Assembly (NCBI RefSeq): GCF_032854445.1
Contig: NW_027018208.1
Coordinates: 1 to 57,337 of the forward strand
Origin: Liolophura sinensis
Taxonomy: Eukaryota > Mollusca > Polyplacophora > Chitonida > Chitonidae
DNA length: 57,337 nucleotides
Direction: 5' to 3'
Shown: positions 13,501 to 24,750 of the stretch, in pieces
Layout: every line of letters starts with the position of its first letter
Position numbering within the stretch: the first letter of the stretch is position 1
The notes under the pieces: generated by a model
Told to the model about the DNA's origin: nothing
The model's input: only the letters and a program-made list of their open reading frames with translations
Databases searched by the model: none
Program-made: the position numbers and the translations under genes

Positions 13501-15467
13501 AGAAAATCTCAATGTCTTTATCTACATGTAGAAAAACAACACCATTTGTATATAGAAAACGAATGGTACTTGATACAGTCTGCTCTAAAAACTACAATTG
13601 AACACTCACCCACATCAAACAGGTGCCAAAACATGCGGAAGTGTGCCAGGCATCGGCAGGTGTTGAAAAGATTGAAAATTTTCCTGGTTTCCAAGGAGTA
13701 CAAGCCGTTGCTGGGCACGTGATTGTGACTTTAATCATTATTTACACGTCGCTACAGCCAAAAGTATTGGTCGGAGAGCCACGCGGTTTGCACCATTCGA
13801 TTTCTCGTCACAAAATACATCCGATTAAATTTTTACCAACAGCATTGGAACAATTGTTCCACTTTTGGATTTTTGCATGGTCATTTTGCTAATTGAAATC
13901 GGCTACACTGTAATGTGTACCATGGCGACTGGTCATTATTATATTAAACATTTGGCTATAAGTTATGTGCTCTTCGGTAGCCCAGAAGACCTCAAATCTT
14001 TGGGCCAAGCCCATTTAACTCACCCAGCAATTTTCTTACTTCTAAGTCCAAGAAAATCTCAATGTCTTTATCTACATGTAGAAAAACAACACCATTTGTA
14101 TATAGAAAACGAATGGTACTTGATACAGTCTGCTCTAAAAACTACAGTTGAACACTCACCCACATCAAACAGGTGCCAAAAGATGCGGAAGTGTGCCAGG
14201 CATCGGCAGGTGTTGAAAAGTTTGAAAATTTTCCTGGTTTCCAAGGAGTACAAGCCGTTGCTGGGCACGTGATTGTGACTTTAATCATTATTTACACGTC
14301 GCTACAGCCAAAAGTATTGGTCGGAGAGCCACGCGGTTTGCATCATTCGATTTCTCGTCACAAAATACATCCGATTAAATTTTTACCAACAGCATTGGAA
14401 CAATTGTTCCACTTTTGGATTTTTGCATGGTCATTTTGCTAATTGAAATCGGCTACACTGTAATGTGTACCATGGCGACTGGTCATTATTATATTAAACA
14501 TTTGGCTATAAGTTATGTGCCCTTCGGTAGCCCAGAAGACCTCAAATCTTTGGGCCAAGCCCATTTAACTCACCCAGCAATTTTCTTACTTCTAAGTCCA
14601 AGAAAAACCCAATGTCTTTATCTACATGTAGAAAAACAACACCATTTGTATATAGAAAACGAATGGTACTTGATACAGTCCGCTCTAAAAACTACAATTG
14701 AACACTCACCCACATCAAACAGGTGCCAAAACATGCAGAAGTGTGCCAGGCATCGGCAGGTGTTGAAAAACTTGCAAATTTGTCTGGTTTCCAAAAAGTA
14801 CGAGCCGTTGCTGGGCACGTGATTGTGACTTCAATCATTATTTACACGTCGCTACAGCCAAAAGTATTGGTCGGAGAGCCACGCGATTTGCACCATTCGA
14901 TTTCTCGTCACAAAATACATCGGGTTAGCCTTTTACCAACAGCATTGGAACAATTTTCCCACTTTTGGATTTTTGCATGGTCATTTTGCTAATTGAAATC
15001 GGCTACACTGTAATGTGTACCATGGTGACTGGTCATTATTATATTAAACATTTGGCTCTAAGTTATGTGCCCTTCGGTAGCCCAGAAGATCTCAAATCTT
15101 TGGGCCAAGCCCATTTAACTCACCCAGCAATTTTCTTACTTCTAAGTCCAAGACAATCTCAATGTCTTTATCTACATGTAGAAAAACAACACCATTTGTA
15201 TATAGAAAACGAATGGTACTTGATACAGTCCGCTCTTAAAACCACAATTGAACACTCACCCACATCAAACAGGTGCCAAAAGATGCGGAAGTGTGCCAGG
15301 CATCGGCAGGTGTTGAAAAAATTGCAAATTTCTCTGGTTTCCAAGGAGTACAAGCCGTTGCTGGGCACGTGATTGTGACTTCAATCATTATTTACACGTC
15401 GCTACAGCCAAAAGTATTGCTCGGAGAGCCACGCGGTTTGTACCATTCGATTTCTCGCCACAAAATA
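7266..15467. repeat. Nested 4-unit and 6-unit higher-order repeats (2199 and 3300 bp)
   Basis: Diagnostic units recur in order. A unit with CTTCTATGTCC starts at 7266, 9465 and 12765. It is followed by a GGTTTAAACTGTTGCC unit (7816, 10015, 13315) and a CATCCGATTAAATTTTTACC unit (8366, 10565, 13865). The first block spans 4 units (7266-9464). The second spans 6 units (9465-12764), having gained one extra CATCCG unit and one further unit. The third repeats the 6-unit order at a 3300-bp offset until it is cut by the transposon. The offset is constant across at least ten landmarks, so this is block duplication and not independent similarity. Confidence 0.88.
15466..15467. other. TA target-site duplication, left
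   Basis: The satellite reads CACAAAA, then TA, then the transposon end. Intact sister units read CACAAAATACATCGG (for example at 21393), so a single TA in the empty site has become two flanking TAs, as expected for Tc1/mariner insertion. Because the element ends in TA, the exact phase of the TATA is ambiguous by 2 bp. Confidence 0.85.
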
Positions 15468-15492
15468 TACTATCCAAAAAAAGAAACGCATA
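15468..15492 (+). repeat. Left terminal inverted repeat of Tc1 element
   Basis: 25 bp: TACTATCC, seven A, GAAACGCATA. It is an exact reverse complement of 16975-16999. The similarity ends after base 25 (GGTG on the left against ACCC inside the right end), so these are short repeats without an obvious second inner transposase-binding repeat. Confidence 0.93.
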
Positions 15493-15796
15493 GGTGTTTT
15501 GTTTTATTTTAAAATGAAATAAATACATTTTGTCTTCATTTCATGAGCAAAATGTGTTTTAATATTGTTAATAGTCACAGTTAGCACACATTTTATTCCT
15601 CAAAACATTTCTTGGTTGAAAATGTTGAGGTTGGAGGCCGTTTTTGGAAGAAGTAAAAAATACAGCACCACACTGCATCACGTGCAGACTTACACGCCGA
15701 ACTTACGCATGGAAAGCTTGCAGTGTGTGACTATAAAACCGCAACTTTGGGCCGGAAATCGGCGTCTTTCAAGTGGTGTTTTCAAGCTGATTCAAC
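15493..15796 (+). other. Transposon 5' non-coding region
   Basis: 304 bp between the left inverted repeat and the transposase ATG. It holds an A/T-rich stretch (15495-15560) and a TATA-like box at 15732-15738. An 81-codon frame at 15565-15810 overlaps the transposase start and resembles no known protein to my eye; it is treated as chance. No intron signal is needed to read the transposase. Confidence 0.7.
15732..15738 (+). promoter_or_regulatory. Probable TATA box of the transposase gene
   Basis: TATAAAA in the context GACTATAAAACCGC, 59 bp before the transposase ATG (the gap between the box and the A of the ATG is 58 bases). With the usual 25-30 bp spacing, transcription would start near 15757-15768, giving a short leader. 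This placement is inferred from position and sequence only. Confidence 0.5.
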
Positions 15797-16852
15797 ATGC
15801 CACGTCTTGACACTGTCACAAGAAATATTGCCATTGGAAGACTTCAAGCTGGAGAGTCCCAATCGTCCATTTCTAGGCGTCTACACGTCAGCCAGAGCAC
15901 GATTTCACGGCTTGCTGCCCGCTACAACAATACTGGGACAACAAATGACCGTCGGCGTTCAGGTCCACCACGTGTCACTACAGCAGCCCAAGATCGCTAC
16001 ATAAGGGTCCTCCATTTGCGTGACCGTTGTGCTACAGCTGAAAGCACAGCAGTCAGCATACCGGGACTGAGGAGGATATCAGGTCAGACAGTGCGGAACA
16101 GGCTGAGGGAACATGGACTGAGAGCCAGGAGGCCCTATGTTGGGATCGTGCTGTGTCCTCACCATCGCGCCAATCGCCTCCGATGGTGTAACAACGTGAC
16201 TGCATGGAATCTACGCAACTGGCGACGCATTTGGTTCAGTGATGAGTCCAGATTCCTATTGCAGAGACGTGATGGTAGAAACCGGGTTTACAGACGTGCT
16301 CACGAACGTTATGCCCCTAACTGCGTACGCCAAGTGGAAAGATTTGGTGGAGGGAGTGTAATGATGTGGGCAGCAATATCGTATACTGGTCGTACAAATC
16401 TTGTCCACGTTCAGGGAAATCTTACGGCCGTACGCTACCGAGACACCATCCTGCAGCCACACCTCTTACCTGTCATTGACGTTCAGCGGGAGTTGTTCCA
16501 GCAGGACAACGCCAGACCGCACACGGCACGTGTCACAAGGGACTTCCTCGCCGAAAACAATGTAAATGTGCTACCCTGGCCGTCCCGTTCCCCGGATCTT
16601 AACCCATTTGAGCATCTGTGGGATAAACTTGATCGACGTCTACGCCAACGTCAACCTCAACCCCAAACGCTTCAAGAGCAAGTTGCATGTTTGCAGGAGG
16701 AGTGGCAGAACATTCCCCAGGCCTCTATCCAGCGTCTCATCCAGTCCATGACATGCGTGTCAGAACTGTTATTCGTGCCCGTGGTGGTCACAACAGATAC
16801 TGACATTCCACTCAAGTGGGAGACTCATTGTGAGTGTCTTACCTCAAGTTGA
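15797..16852 (+). CDS. Tc1-family transposase, catalytic core intact, C-terminus frameshifted
   Basis: The 351-codon ATG frame encodes a transposase that would bind the element's inverted repeats and cut and paste it into TA sites in the nucleus. Visible domains: a paired-like helix-turn-helix at about residues 8-47 (QSSISRRLHVSQSTISRL); a basic linker at 52-59 where the usual GRPR motif reads GPPR; a second helix-turn-helix at about 65-112 (GLRRISGQTVRNRLREHG); and an RNase H-like DDE domain. The triad is D149 (WFSDESRF), D237 (QQDNARPH) and E272 (SPDLNPFEHLWD). There are 34 residues between the last two, so it is DD34E, the Tc1 signature. A glycine-rich box, GGGSVMMW, lies at 184-191. After M318-T319 the frame departs from the family. 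The familiar ending RVRTVIRARGGHNRY followed by TGA is encoded in another frame at 16756-16803, so one base has probably been lost near 16753-16755. The ORF then runs on to an unrelated tail. The start is chosen because MPR plus the helix-turn-helix matches family length. Confidence 0.93.
   Translation: MPRLDTVTRNIAIGRLQAGESQSSISRRLHVSQSTISRLAARYNNTGTTNDRRRSGPPRVTTAAQDRYIRVLHLRDRCATAESTAVSIPGLRRISGQTVRNRLREHGLRARRPYVGIVLCPHHRANRLRWCNNVTAWNLRNWRRIWFSDESRFLLQRRDGRNRVYRRAHERYAPNCVRQVERFGGGSVMMWAAISYTGRTNLVHVQGNLTAVRYRDTILQPHLLPVIDVQRELFQQDNARPHTARVTRDFLAENNVNVLPWPSRSPDLNPFEHLWDKLDRRLRQRQPQPQTLQEQVACLQEEWQNIPQASIQRLIQSMTCVSELLFVPVVVTTDTDIPLKWETHCECLTSS
16756..16803 (+). pseudogene. Out-of-frame ancestral C-terminus of the transposase
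   Basis: This segment encodes RVRTVIRARGGHNRY and a TGA stop, the typical ending of this Tc1 transposase group. It lies in the frame starting at position 1 modulo 3, while the main ORF uses 2 modulo 3. The mismatch fits a single-base deletion just upstream (codons ATG ACA, then an incomplete codon). Sequencing error is possible but cannot be judged here. Confidence 0.8.
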
Positions 16853-16974
16853 TGGCCTTGTTGTCTAGATATGGACCCTTCCTTAATCTGTGTAAAAAAA
16901 TATTTGCAGAATAGCAATTCTTATTTAGTTATGCATAATTGAAAAGACTGCATCACCTCCGCAAAAAACCGGGT
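16853..16974 (+). other. Transposon 3' non-coding region
   Basis: 122 bp between the observed stop and the right inverted repeat. It is A/T-rich (TGTAAAAAAATATTTGCAG near 16890) and includes TTATGCATAATT, a near-palindrome, at about 16929. I see no AATAAA polyadenylation signal. Confidence 0.6.
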
Positions 16975-16999
16975 TATGCGTTTCTTTTTTTGGATAGTA
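16975..16999 (-). repeat. Right terminal inverted repeat of Tc1 element
   Basis: 25 bp: TATGCGTTTC, seven T, GGATAGTA. It is a perfect reverse complement of 15468-15492. Ends with no mismatch between them suggest an insertion young enough that the termini have not drifted. Confidence 0.93.
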
Positions 17000-17001
17000 T
17001 A
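17000..17001. other. TA target-site duplication, right
   Basis: The right copy of the TA, followed directly by CATCGGATTAGATATTTACC, which is the expected continuation of the interrupted satellite unit. Confidence 0.85.
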
Positions 17002-20000
17002 CATCGGATTAGATATTTACCAACAGCATTGGAACATTTTTTCCACTTTTGTATTTTTGCCTGGTCATTTTGCTAATTGAAATCGGCTACACTGTAATGT
17101 GTACCATGGCGACTGGTCATTACTATATTAAACCTTTGGCTACAAGTTATGTGCTCTTCGGTAGCCCAGAGGACCTCAAATCTTTGGGACAAGCCCATTT
17201 AACTGACCCAGCAATTTTCTTACTTCTAAGTCCAAGAAAAACTCAATGTCTTTATCTACATGTAGAAAATCAACACCATTTGTATATAGAAAACGAATGG
17301 TACTTGATAGAGTCTGCTCTAAAAATTACAATTGAACACTCACCCACATCAAACAGGTGCCAAAACATGCGGAAGTGTGCCAGGCATCGGCAGGTGTTGA
17401 AAAAATTGAAAATTTCCCTGGTCTCCAAGGAGTACAAGCCGTTGCTGGGCACGTGATTGTGACTTTAATCATTATTTACACGTCGCTACAGCCAAAAGTA
17501 TTGGTCGGAGAGCCACGCGGTTTGCATCATTCGATTTCTCGTCACAAAATGCATCGGATTAGATATTTACCAACAGCATTGGAACATTATTTCCACTTTT
17601 GGATTTTTGCCTGGTCATTTTGCTAATTGAAATCGGCTACACTGCAATGTGTACTATGGCGACTGGTTATTACTATATTAAACATTTGGCTCTAAGTTAT
17701 GTGCTCTTCGGAAGCCCAGAAGACCTCAAGTCTATGGGCCAAGCCCATTTAACTCACCCAGCAATTTTCTTACTTCTAAGTCCAAGAAAAACTCAATGTC
17801 TTTATCTACATGTAGAAAAACAACACCATTTGTATATAGAAAACGAATGGTACTTGATAGAGTCTGCTCTAAAAACTACAATTGAACACTCACCCACATC
17901 AAACAGGTGCCAAAAGATGCGGAAGTGTGCCAGGTATCGGCAGGTGTTGAAAAAATTTAAAATTTCCCTGGTTTCCAAGGAGTACAAGTTGTTGCTGGGC
18001 ACGTGATTGTGACTTCAATCATTATTTACACGTCGCTACAGCCAAAAGTATTGATCGGAGAGCCACGCGGTTTGCACCATTCGATTTCTCGTCACAAAAT
18101 ACATCGGATTTTAGTTTTACCAACAGCATTGGAACAATTTTTCCACTTTTGGATTTTTGCATGGTCATTTTGTCAATTGAAATCGGCTACACTGCAATGT
18201 GTACCATGGCGACTGGTCATTACTATATTAAACTTTTGGCTACAAGTTATGTGCTCTTCGGAAGCCCAGAAGACCTCAAATCTTTGGGCCAAGCCCAATT
18301 TACTCACCCAGCAATTTTCTTACTTCTAAGTCCAAGACAAACTCAATGTCTTTATCTACATGTAGAAAAACAACACCATTTGTATATAGAGAACGAATGG
18401 TACTTGATACAGTCCGCTCTAAAAACTACAATTGAACACTCACCCACATCAAACAGGTGCCAAAACATGCGGAAGTGTGCCAGGCATCGGCAGGTGATGA
18501 AAAACTTGCAAATTTCTCTGGTTTCCAAGGAGTACAAGCCGTTGCTGGGCACGTGATTGTGACTTCAATCATTATTTACACGTCGCTACAGGCAAAAGTA
18601 TTGGTCGGAGAGCCACGCGGTTTGCACCATTCGATTTCTCGTCACAAAATACATCGGACTAGGCTTTTACCAAAAGCATTGAAACAGTTTTTCCACTTTT
18701 GTATTTTTGCCTGGTCATTTTGCTAATTGAAATCGGCTACACTGCAGTGTGTACCATGGCGACTGGTCATTACTATATTAAACATTTTTCTACAAGTTAT
18801 GTGCTCTTCGGTAGCCCAGAAGACCTCAAATCTTTGGGCCAAGCCAATTTAACTCACCCAGCAATTTTCTTACTTCTAAGTCCAACAAAAACTCAATGTC
18901 TTTGTCTACATGTAGAAAAACAACACCATTTGTATACAGAAAACGAATGGTACTTGATACAGTCCGCTCTAAAAACTACAATTGAACACTCACCCACATC
19001 AAAAAGGTGCCAAAACATGCGGAAGTGTGCCAGGCATCGGCAGGTGTTGAAAAAATTGAAAATTTGTCTGGTTTCCAAGGAGTACAAGCCGTTGCTGGGC
19101 ACGTGATTGTGACTTTAATCATTATTTACACGTCGCTACAGCCAAAAGTATTGGTCGGAGAGCCACGCGGTTTGCACCATTCGATTTCTCGTCACAAAAT
19201 ACATCGGATTTTAGTTTTACCAACAGCATTGGAACATTTTTTCCACTTTTGTATTTTTGCCTGGTTATTTTGCTAATTGAAATCGGCTACACTGCAATGT
19301 GTACTATGGCGACTGGTTATTACTATATTAAACATTTAGCTACAAGTTATGTGCTCTTCGTAAGCCCAGAAGACCTCAAGTCTTTGGGCCAAGCCCATTT
19401 AACTCACCCAGCAATTTTCTTACTTCTAAGTCCAAGAAAATCTCAATGTCTTTATCTACATGTAGAAAAACAACACCATTTGTATATAGAAAACGAATGG
19501 TACTTGATACAGTCTGCTCTAAAAACTACAATTGAACACTCACCCACATCAAACAGGTGCCAAAAGATGCGGAAGTGTGCTAGGCATCGGCAGGTGTTGA
19601 AAAGATTGAAAATTTTCCTGGTTTCCAAGGAGTACAAGCCGTTGCTGGGCACGTGATTGTGACTTTAATCATTATTTACACGTCGCTACAGCCAAAAGTA
19701 TTGCTCGGAGAGCCACGCGGTTTGCACCATTCGATTTCTCGTCACAAAATACATCCGATTAAACTTTTACCAACAGCATTGGAACAATTTTCCCACTTTT
19801 GGATTTTTGCATGGTCATTTTGTCTATTGAAATCGGCTACACTGTAATGTGTACCATGGCGACTGGTCATTACTATATTAAACTTTTGGCTACAAGTTAT
19901 GTGCTCTTCGGTAGCCCAGAAGACCTGAAATCTTTGGGCCAAGCCCATTTAACTCACCCAGCAATTTTCTTACTTCTAAGTCCAAGAAAAACTCAATGTC

Positions 20001-20349
20001 TTTATCTACATGTAGAAAAACAACACCATTTGTATATAGAAAACGAATGGTACTTGATAGAGTCTGCTCTAAAAACTACAATTGAACACTCACCCACATC
20101 AAACAGGTGCCAAAAGATGCGGAAGTGTGCCAGGCATCGGCAGGTGTTGAAAAAATTGAAAATTTCCCTGGTTTCCAAGGAATATAAGTCGTTGCTGGGC
20201 ACGTGATTGTGAATTCAATCATTATTTACACGTCGCTACAGCCAAAAGTATTGATCGGAGAGCCACGCGGATTGCACCATTCGATTTCTCGTCACAAAAT
20301 ACATCGGATTTAAGTTTTACCAACAGCATTGGAACAGTTTTTCCACTTT

Positions 20350-23300
20350 TGGATTTTTGCATGGTCATTTTGCTAATTGAAATCGGCTACACTGCAGTGT
20401 GTACTAAAGGCGACTGGTAATTACTATATTAAACTTTTGGCTACAAGTTATATGCTCTTCGGTAGCCCAGAAGACCTCAAATCTTTGGGCCAAGCCCATT
20501 TAACTCACCCAGCAATTGTCTTATTTCTAAGTCGAAGCAAACTTAATGTCTTTACCTACATCTAGAAAATCAACACCATTTGTATATAGAAGACGAATGG
20601 TACTTGATACAGTCTGCTCTAAAAACTACAATTGAACACTCACCCACATCAAACAGGTGCCAAAAGATGCGGAAGTGTGCCAGGCATCGGCAGGTGTTAA
20701 AAAACTAGCAAATTTCCCTCGTCTCCAAGGTGTACTAGCCGTTGCTGGGCACGTGATTGTGACTTCAATCATTATTTACACGTCGCTACAGCCAAAAGTA
20801 TTGGTCGGAGAGCCACGCGATTTGCACCATTCGATTTCTCGTCACAAAATTCATCGGGTTAGACTTTTACCAACAGCATTGGAACAACTTTTCAACTTTT
20901 GGATTTTTGCCTTATCATTTTGCTAATTGAAATCGGCTACACTGTAATGTGTACCATGGCGACTGGTCATTACTATATTAAACATTTTTCTACAAGTTAT
21001 GTGCTCTTCGGTAGCCCAGAAGACCTCAAATCTTTGGGCCAAGCCCATTTAACTCACCCAGCAATTTTCTTACTTCTAAGTCCAAGAAAATCTCAATATT
21101 TTTATCTACATGTAGAAAAACAACACCATTTGTATATAGAAAACGAATGGTACTTGATAGAGTCTGCTCTAAAAACTACAATTGGACACTCACCCACATC
21201 AAACAGGTGCCAAAAGATGCGGAAGTGTGCCAGGCATCGGCAGCTGTTGAAAAAATTGCAAATTTCTCTGGTTTCCAAGGAGTACAAGCCGTTGCTGGGC
21301 ACGTGATTGTGACTTCAATCATTATTTACACGTCGCTACAGCCAAAAGTATTGATCGGAGAGCCACGCGGTTTGTACCATTCGATTTCTCGCCACAAAAT
21401 ACATCGGATTAGATATTTACCAACAGCATTGGAACATTTTTTCCACTTTTGTATTTTTGCCTGGTGATTTTGCCAATTGAAATCGGCTACACTGTAATGT
21501 GTACCATGGCGACTGGTCATTACTATATTAAACTTTTGGCTACAAGTTATGTGCTCTTCGGAAGCCCAGAAGACCTCAAATCTTTGGGCCAAGCCCATTT
21601 AACTCACCCAGCAATTTTCTTACTTCTAAGTCCAAGAAAAACTCAATGTCTTTATCTACATGTAGGAAAACAACACCATTTGTATATAGAAAACGAATGG
21701 TACTTGATAGAGTCTGCTCTAAAAACTACAATTGAACACTCACCCACATCAAACAGGTGCCAAAAGATGCGGAAGTGTGCCAGGCATCGGGAGGTGTTGA
21801 AAAAATTGAAAATTTGTCTGGTTTCCAAGGAGTACAAGCCGTTGCTGGGCACGTGATTGTGACTTTAATCATTATTTACACGTCGCTACAGCCAAAAGTA
21901 TTGATCGGAGAGCCACGCGGTTTGCACCATTCGATTTCTCGTCACAAAATACATCGGATTTTAGTTTTACCAACAGCATTGGAACAATTTTTCCACTTTT
22001 GGATTTTTGCCTGGTCAGTTTGCTAATTGAAATCGGCTACACTGCAGTGTGTACTAATATCGACTGGTCATTACTATATTAATCTTTTGGCTACAAGTTA
22101 TGTGCTCTTCGGAAGCCCAGAAGACCTCAAATCTTTGGGCCAAGCCCATTTAACTCACCCAGCAATTTTCTTACTTCTAAGTCCAAGAAAAACTCAATGT
22201 CTTTATCTACATGTAGGAAAACAACACCATTTGTATATAGAAAACGAATGGTACTTGATACAGTCTGCTCTAAAAACTACAATTGAACACTCACCCACAT
22301 CAAACAGGTGCCAAAAGATGCGGAAGTGTGCCAGGCATCGGGAGGTGTTGAAAAAATTGAAAATTTGTCTGGTTTCCAAGGAGTACAAGCCGTTGCTGGG
22401 CACGTGATTGTGACTTTAATCATTATTTACACGTCGCTACAGCCAAAAGTATTGGTCGGAGAGCCACGCGGTTTGCATCATTCGATTTCTCGTCACAAAA
22501 TACATCGGATTTAAGTTTTACCAACAGCATTGGAACAGTTTTTCCACTTTTGGATTTTTGCATGGTCATTTTGCTAATTGAAATCGGCTACACTGCAGTG
22601 TGTACTAAAGGCGACTGGTAATTACTATATTAAACTTTTGGCTACAAGTTATATGCTCTTCGGTAGCCCAGAAGACCTCAAATCTTTGGGCCAAGCCCAT
22701 TTAACTCACCCAGCAATTGTCTTATTTCTAAGTCGAAGCAAACTTAATGTCTTTACCTACATCTAGAAAATCAACACCATTTGTATATAGAAGACGAATG
22801 GTACTTGATACAGTCTGCTCTAAAAACTACAATTGAACACTCACCCACATCAAACAGGTGCCAAAAGATGCGGAAGTGTGCCAGGCATCGGCAGGTGTTA
22901 AAAAACTAGCAAATTTCCCTCGTCTCCAAGGTGTACTAGCCGTTGCTGGGCACGTAATTGTGACTTCAATCATTATTTACACGTCGCTACAGCCAAAAGT
23001 ATTGGTCGGAGAGCCACGCGATTTGCACCATTCGATTTCTCGTCACAAAATTCATCGGGTTAGACTTTTACCAACAGCATTGGAACAACTTTTCAACTTT
23101 TGGATTTTTGCCTTATCATTTTGCTAATTGAAATCGGCTACACTGTAATGTGTACCATGGCGACTGGTCATTACTATATTAAACATTTTTCTACAAGTTA
23201 TGTGCTCTTCGGTAGCCCAGAAGACCTCAAATCTTTGGGCCAAGCCCATTTAACTCACCCAGCAATTTTCTTACTTCTAAGTCCAAGAAAATCTCAATAT

Positions 23301-24750
23301 TTTTATCTACATGTAGAAAAACAACACCATTTGTATATAGAAAACGAATGGTACTTGATAGAGTCTGCTCTAAAAACTACAATTGGACACTCACCCACAT
23401 CAAACAGGTGCCAAAAGATGCGGAAGTGTGCCAGGCATCGGCAGCTGTTGAAAAAATTGCAAATTTCTCTGGTTTCCAAGGAGTACAAGCCGTTGCTGGG
23501 CACGTGATTGTGACTTCAATCATTATTTACACGTCGCTACAGCCAAAAGTATTGATCGGAGAGCCACGCGGTTTGCACCATTCGATTTCTCGTCACAAAA
23601 TACATCGGATTTTAGTTTTACCAACAGCATTGGAACAATTTTTCCACTTTTGGATTTTTGCCTGGTCAGTTTGCTAATTGAAATCGGCTACACTGTAATG
23701 TGTACCATGGCGACTGGTCATTACTATATTAAACTTTTGGCTTCAAGCTATGTGCTCTTCGGTAGCCCAGAAGACCTCAAATCTTTGGGCCAAGCCCATT
23801 TAACTCACCCAGCAATTTTCTTACTTCTAAGTCCAAGAAAATCTCAATATTTTTATCTACATGTAGAAAAACAACACCATTTGTATATAGAAAACGAATG
23901 GTACTTGATAGAGTCTGCTCTAAAAACTACAATTGGACACTCACCCACATCAAACAGGTGCCAAAAGATGCGGAAGTGTGCCAGGCATCGGGAGGTGTTG
24001 AAAAAATTGCAAATTTCTCTGGTTTCCAAGGAGTACAAGCCGTTGCTGGGCACGTGATTGTGACTTCAATCATTATTTACACGTCGCTACAGCCAAAAGT
24101 ATTGGTCGGAGAGCCACGCGGTTTGTACCATTCGATTTCTCGTCACAAAATACATCGGATTAGATATTTACCAACAGCATTGGAACATTTTTTCCACTTT
24201 TGTATTTTTGCCTGGTGATTTTGCCAATTGAAATCGGCTACACTGTAATGTGTACCATGGCGACTGGTCATTACTATATTAAACTTTTGGCTACAAGTTA
24301 TGTGCTCTTCGGAAGCCCAGAAGACCTCAAATCTTTGGGCCAAGCCCATTTAACTCACCCAGCAATTTTCTTACTTCTAAGTCCAAGAAAAACTCAATGT
24401 CTTTACCTACATCTAGAAAATCAACACCATTTGTATATAGAAAACGAATGGTACTTGATACAGTCCGCTCTAAAAACTACAATTGAACACTCACCCACAT
24501 CAAACAGGTGCCAAAACATGCGGAAGTGTGCCAGGCATCGGCAGGTGTTGAAAAACTTGCAAATTTCCCTGGTCTCCAAGGTGTACTAGCCGTTGCTGGG
24601 CACGTGATTGTGACTTCAATCATTATTTACACGTCGCTACAGCCAAAAGTATTGGTCGGAGAGCCACGCGGTTTGCACCATTCGATTTCTCGTCACAAAG
24701 TGCATCGGATTAGATATTTACCAACAGCATTGGAACATTATTTCCACTTT
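20350..24750. repeat. Four-unit higher-order repeat, 2201 bp, with edited second copy
   Basis: 20350-22550 and 22551 onward match at a 2201-bp offset. Both carry the GCGACTGGTAATTAC variant, the GTTAAAAAACTAGC variant (20697 and 22898), CCTTATCATTTTGC (20911 and 23112) and CTCAATATTTTTATC (21092 and 23293). The second copy changes after about 23560, where TTGTACCATTCG of copy 1 is replaced by TTGCACCATTCG with ATCGGATTTTAG. Thus only roughly the first half of the second copy is a clean duplicate; the rest matches other neighbours. Confidence 0.8.

Larger units (their letters stand above)
3883..15467. repeat. Satellite, subfamily B, block left of the transposon (about 21 units)
   Basis: Unbroken head-to-tail units, usually 549-550 bp and sometimes 538 bp. 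The anchor TTGGATTTTTGC recurs at 3989, 4539, 5090, 5640, 6178, 6728, 7266, 7816 and so on to 14965. B markers (GAGAGCCACGCGG, AAATACATCGG, CCATGGCGACTGG, TCTACATGTAG, ATATAGAAAACGAATGG) are present throughout. The block holds no gene: the frequent 135-codon frames start at TTG, and overlapping 89-codon frames start at GTG. It ends exactly at the TA target of the transposon. Confidence 0.95.
15468..16999 (+). mobile_element. Tc1/mariner-type DNA transposon (1532 bp) inserted in satellite
   Basis: A complete cut-and-paste element. It has perfect 25-bp terminal inverted repeats beginning TACTATCC, TA target duplications, and one transposase ORF on the plus strand with a DD34E catalytic triad. 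Its length is within the 1.3-2.4 kb usual for Tc1 elements. The two flanks join to restore an uninterrupted subfamily B unit of the GCCACAAAATACATCGGATT type, matching intact units near 6121, 7208 and 21390. It is the only insertion in about 55.8 kb of satellite, and no trace of it appears in neighbouring higher-order copies. The sequence is composed quite differently from the satellite and shares no segment with it. Confidence 0.95.

Noticed and set aside
15565-15810. An 81-codon frame upstream of the transposase.
   Set aside because: It overlaps the transposase start, shows no family features and lies in transposon leader sequence; probably chance.
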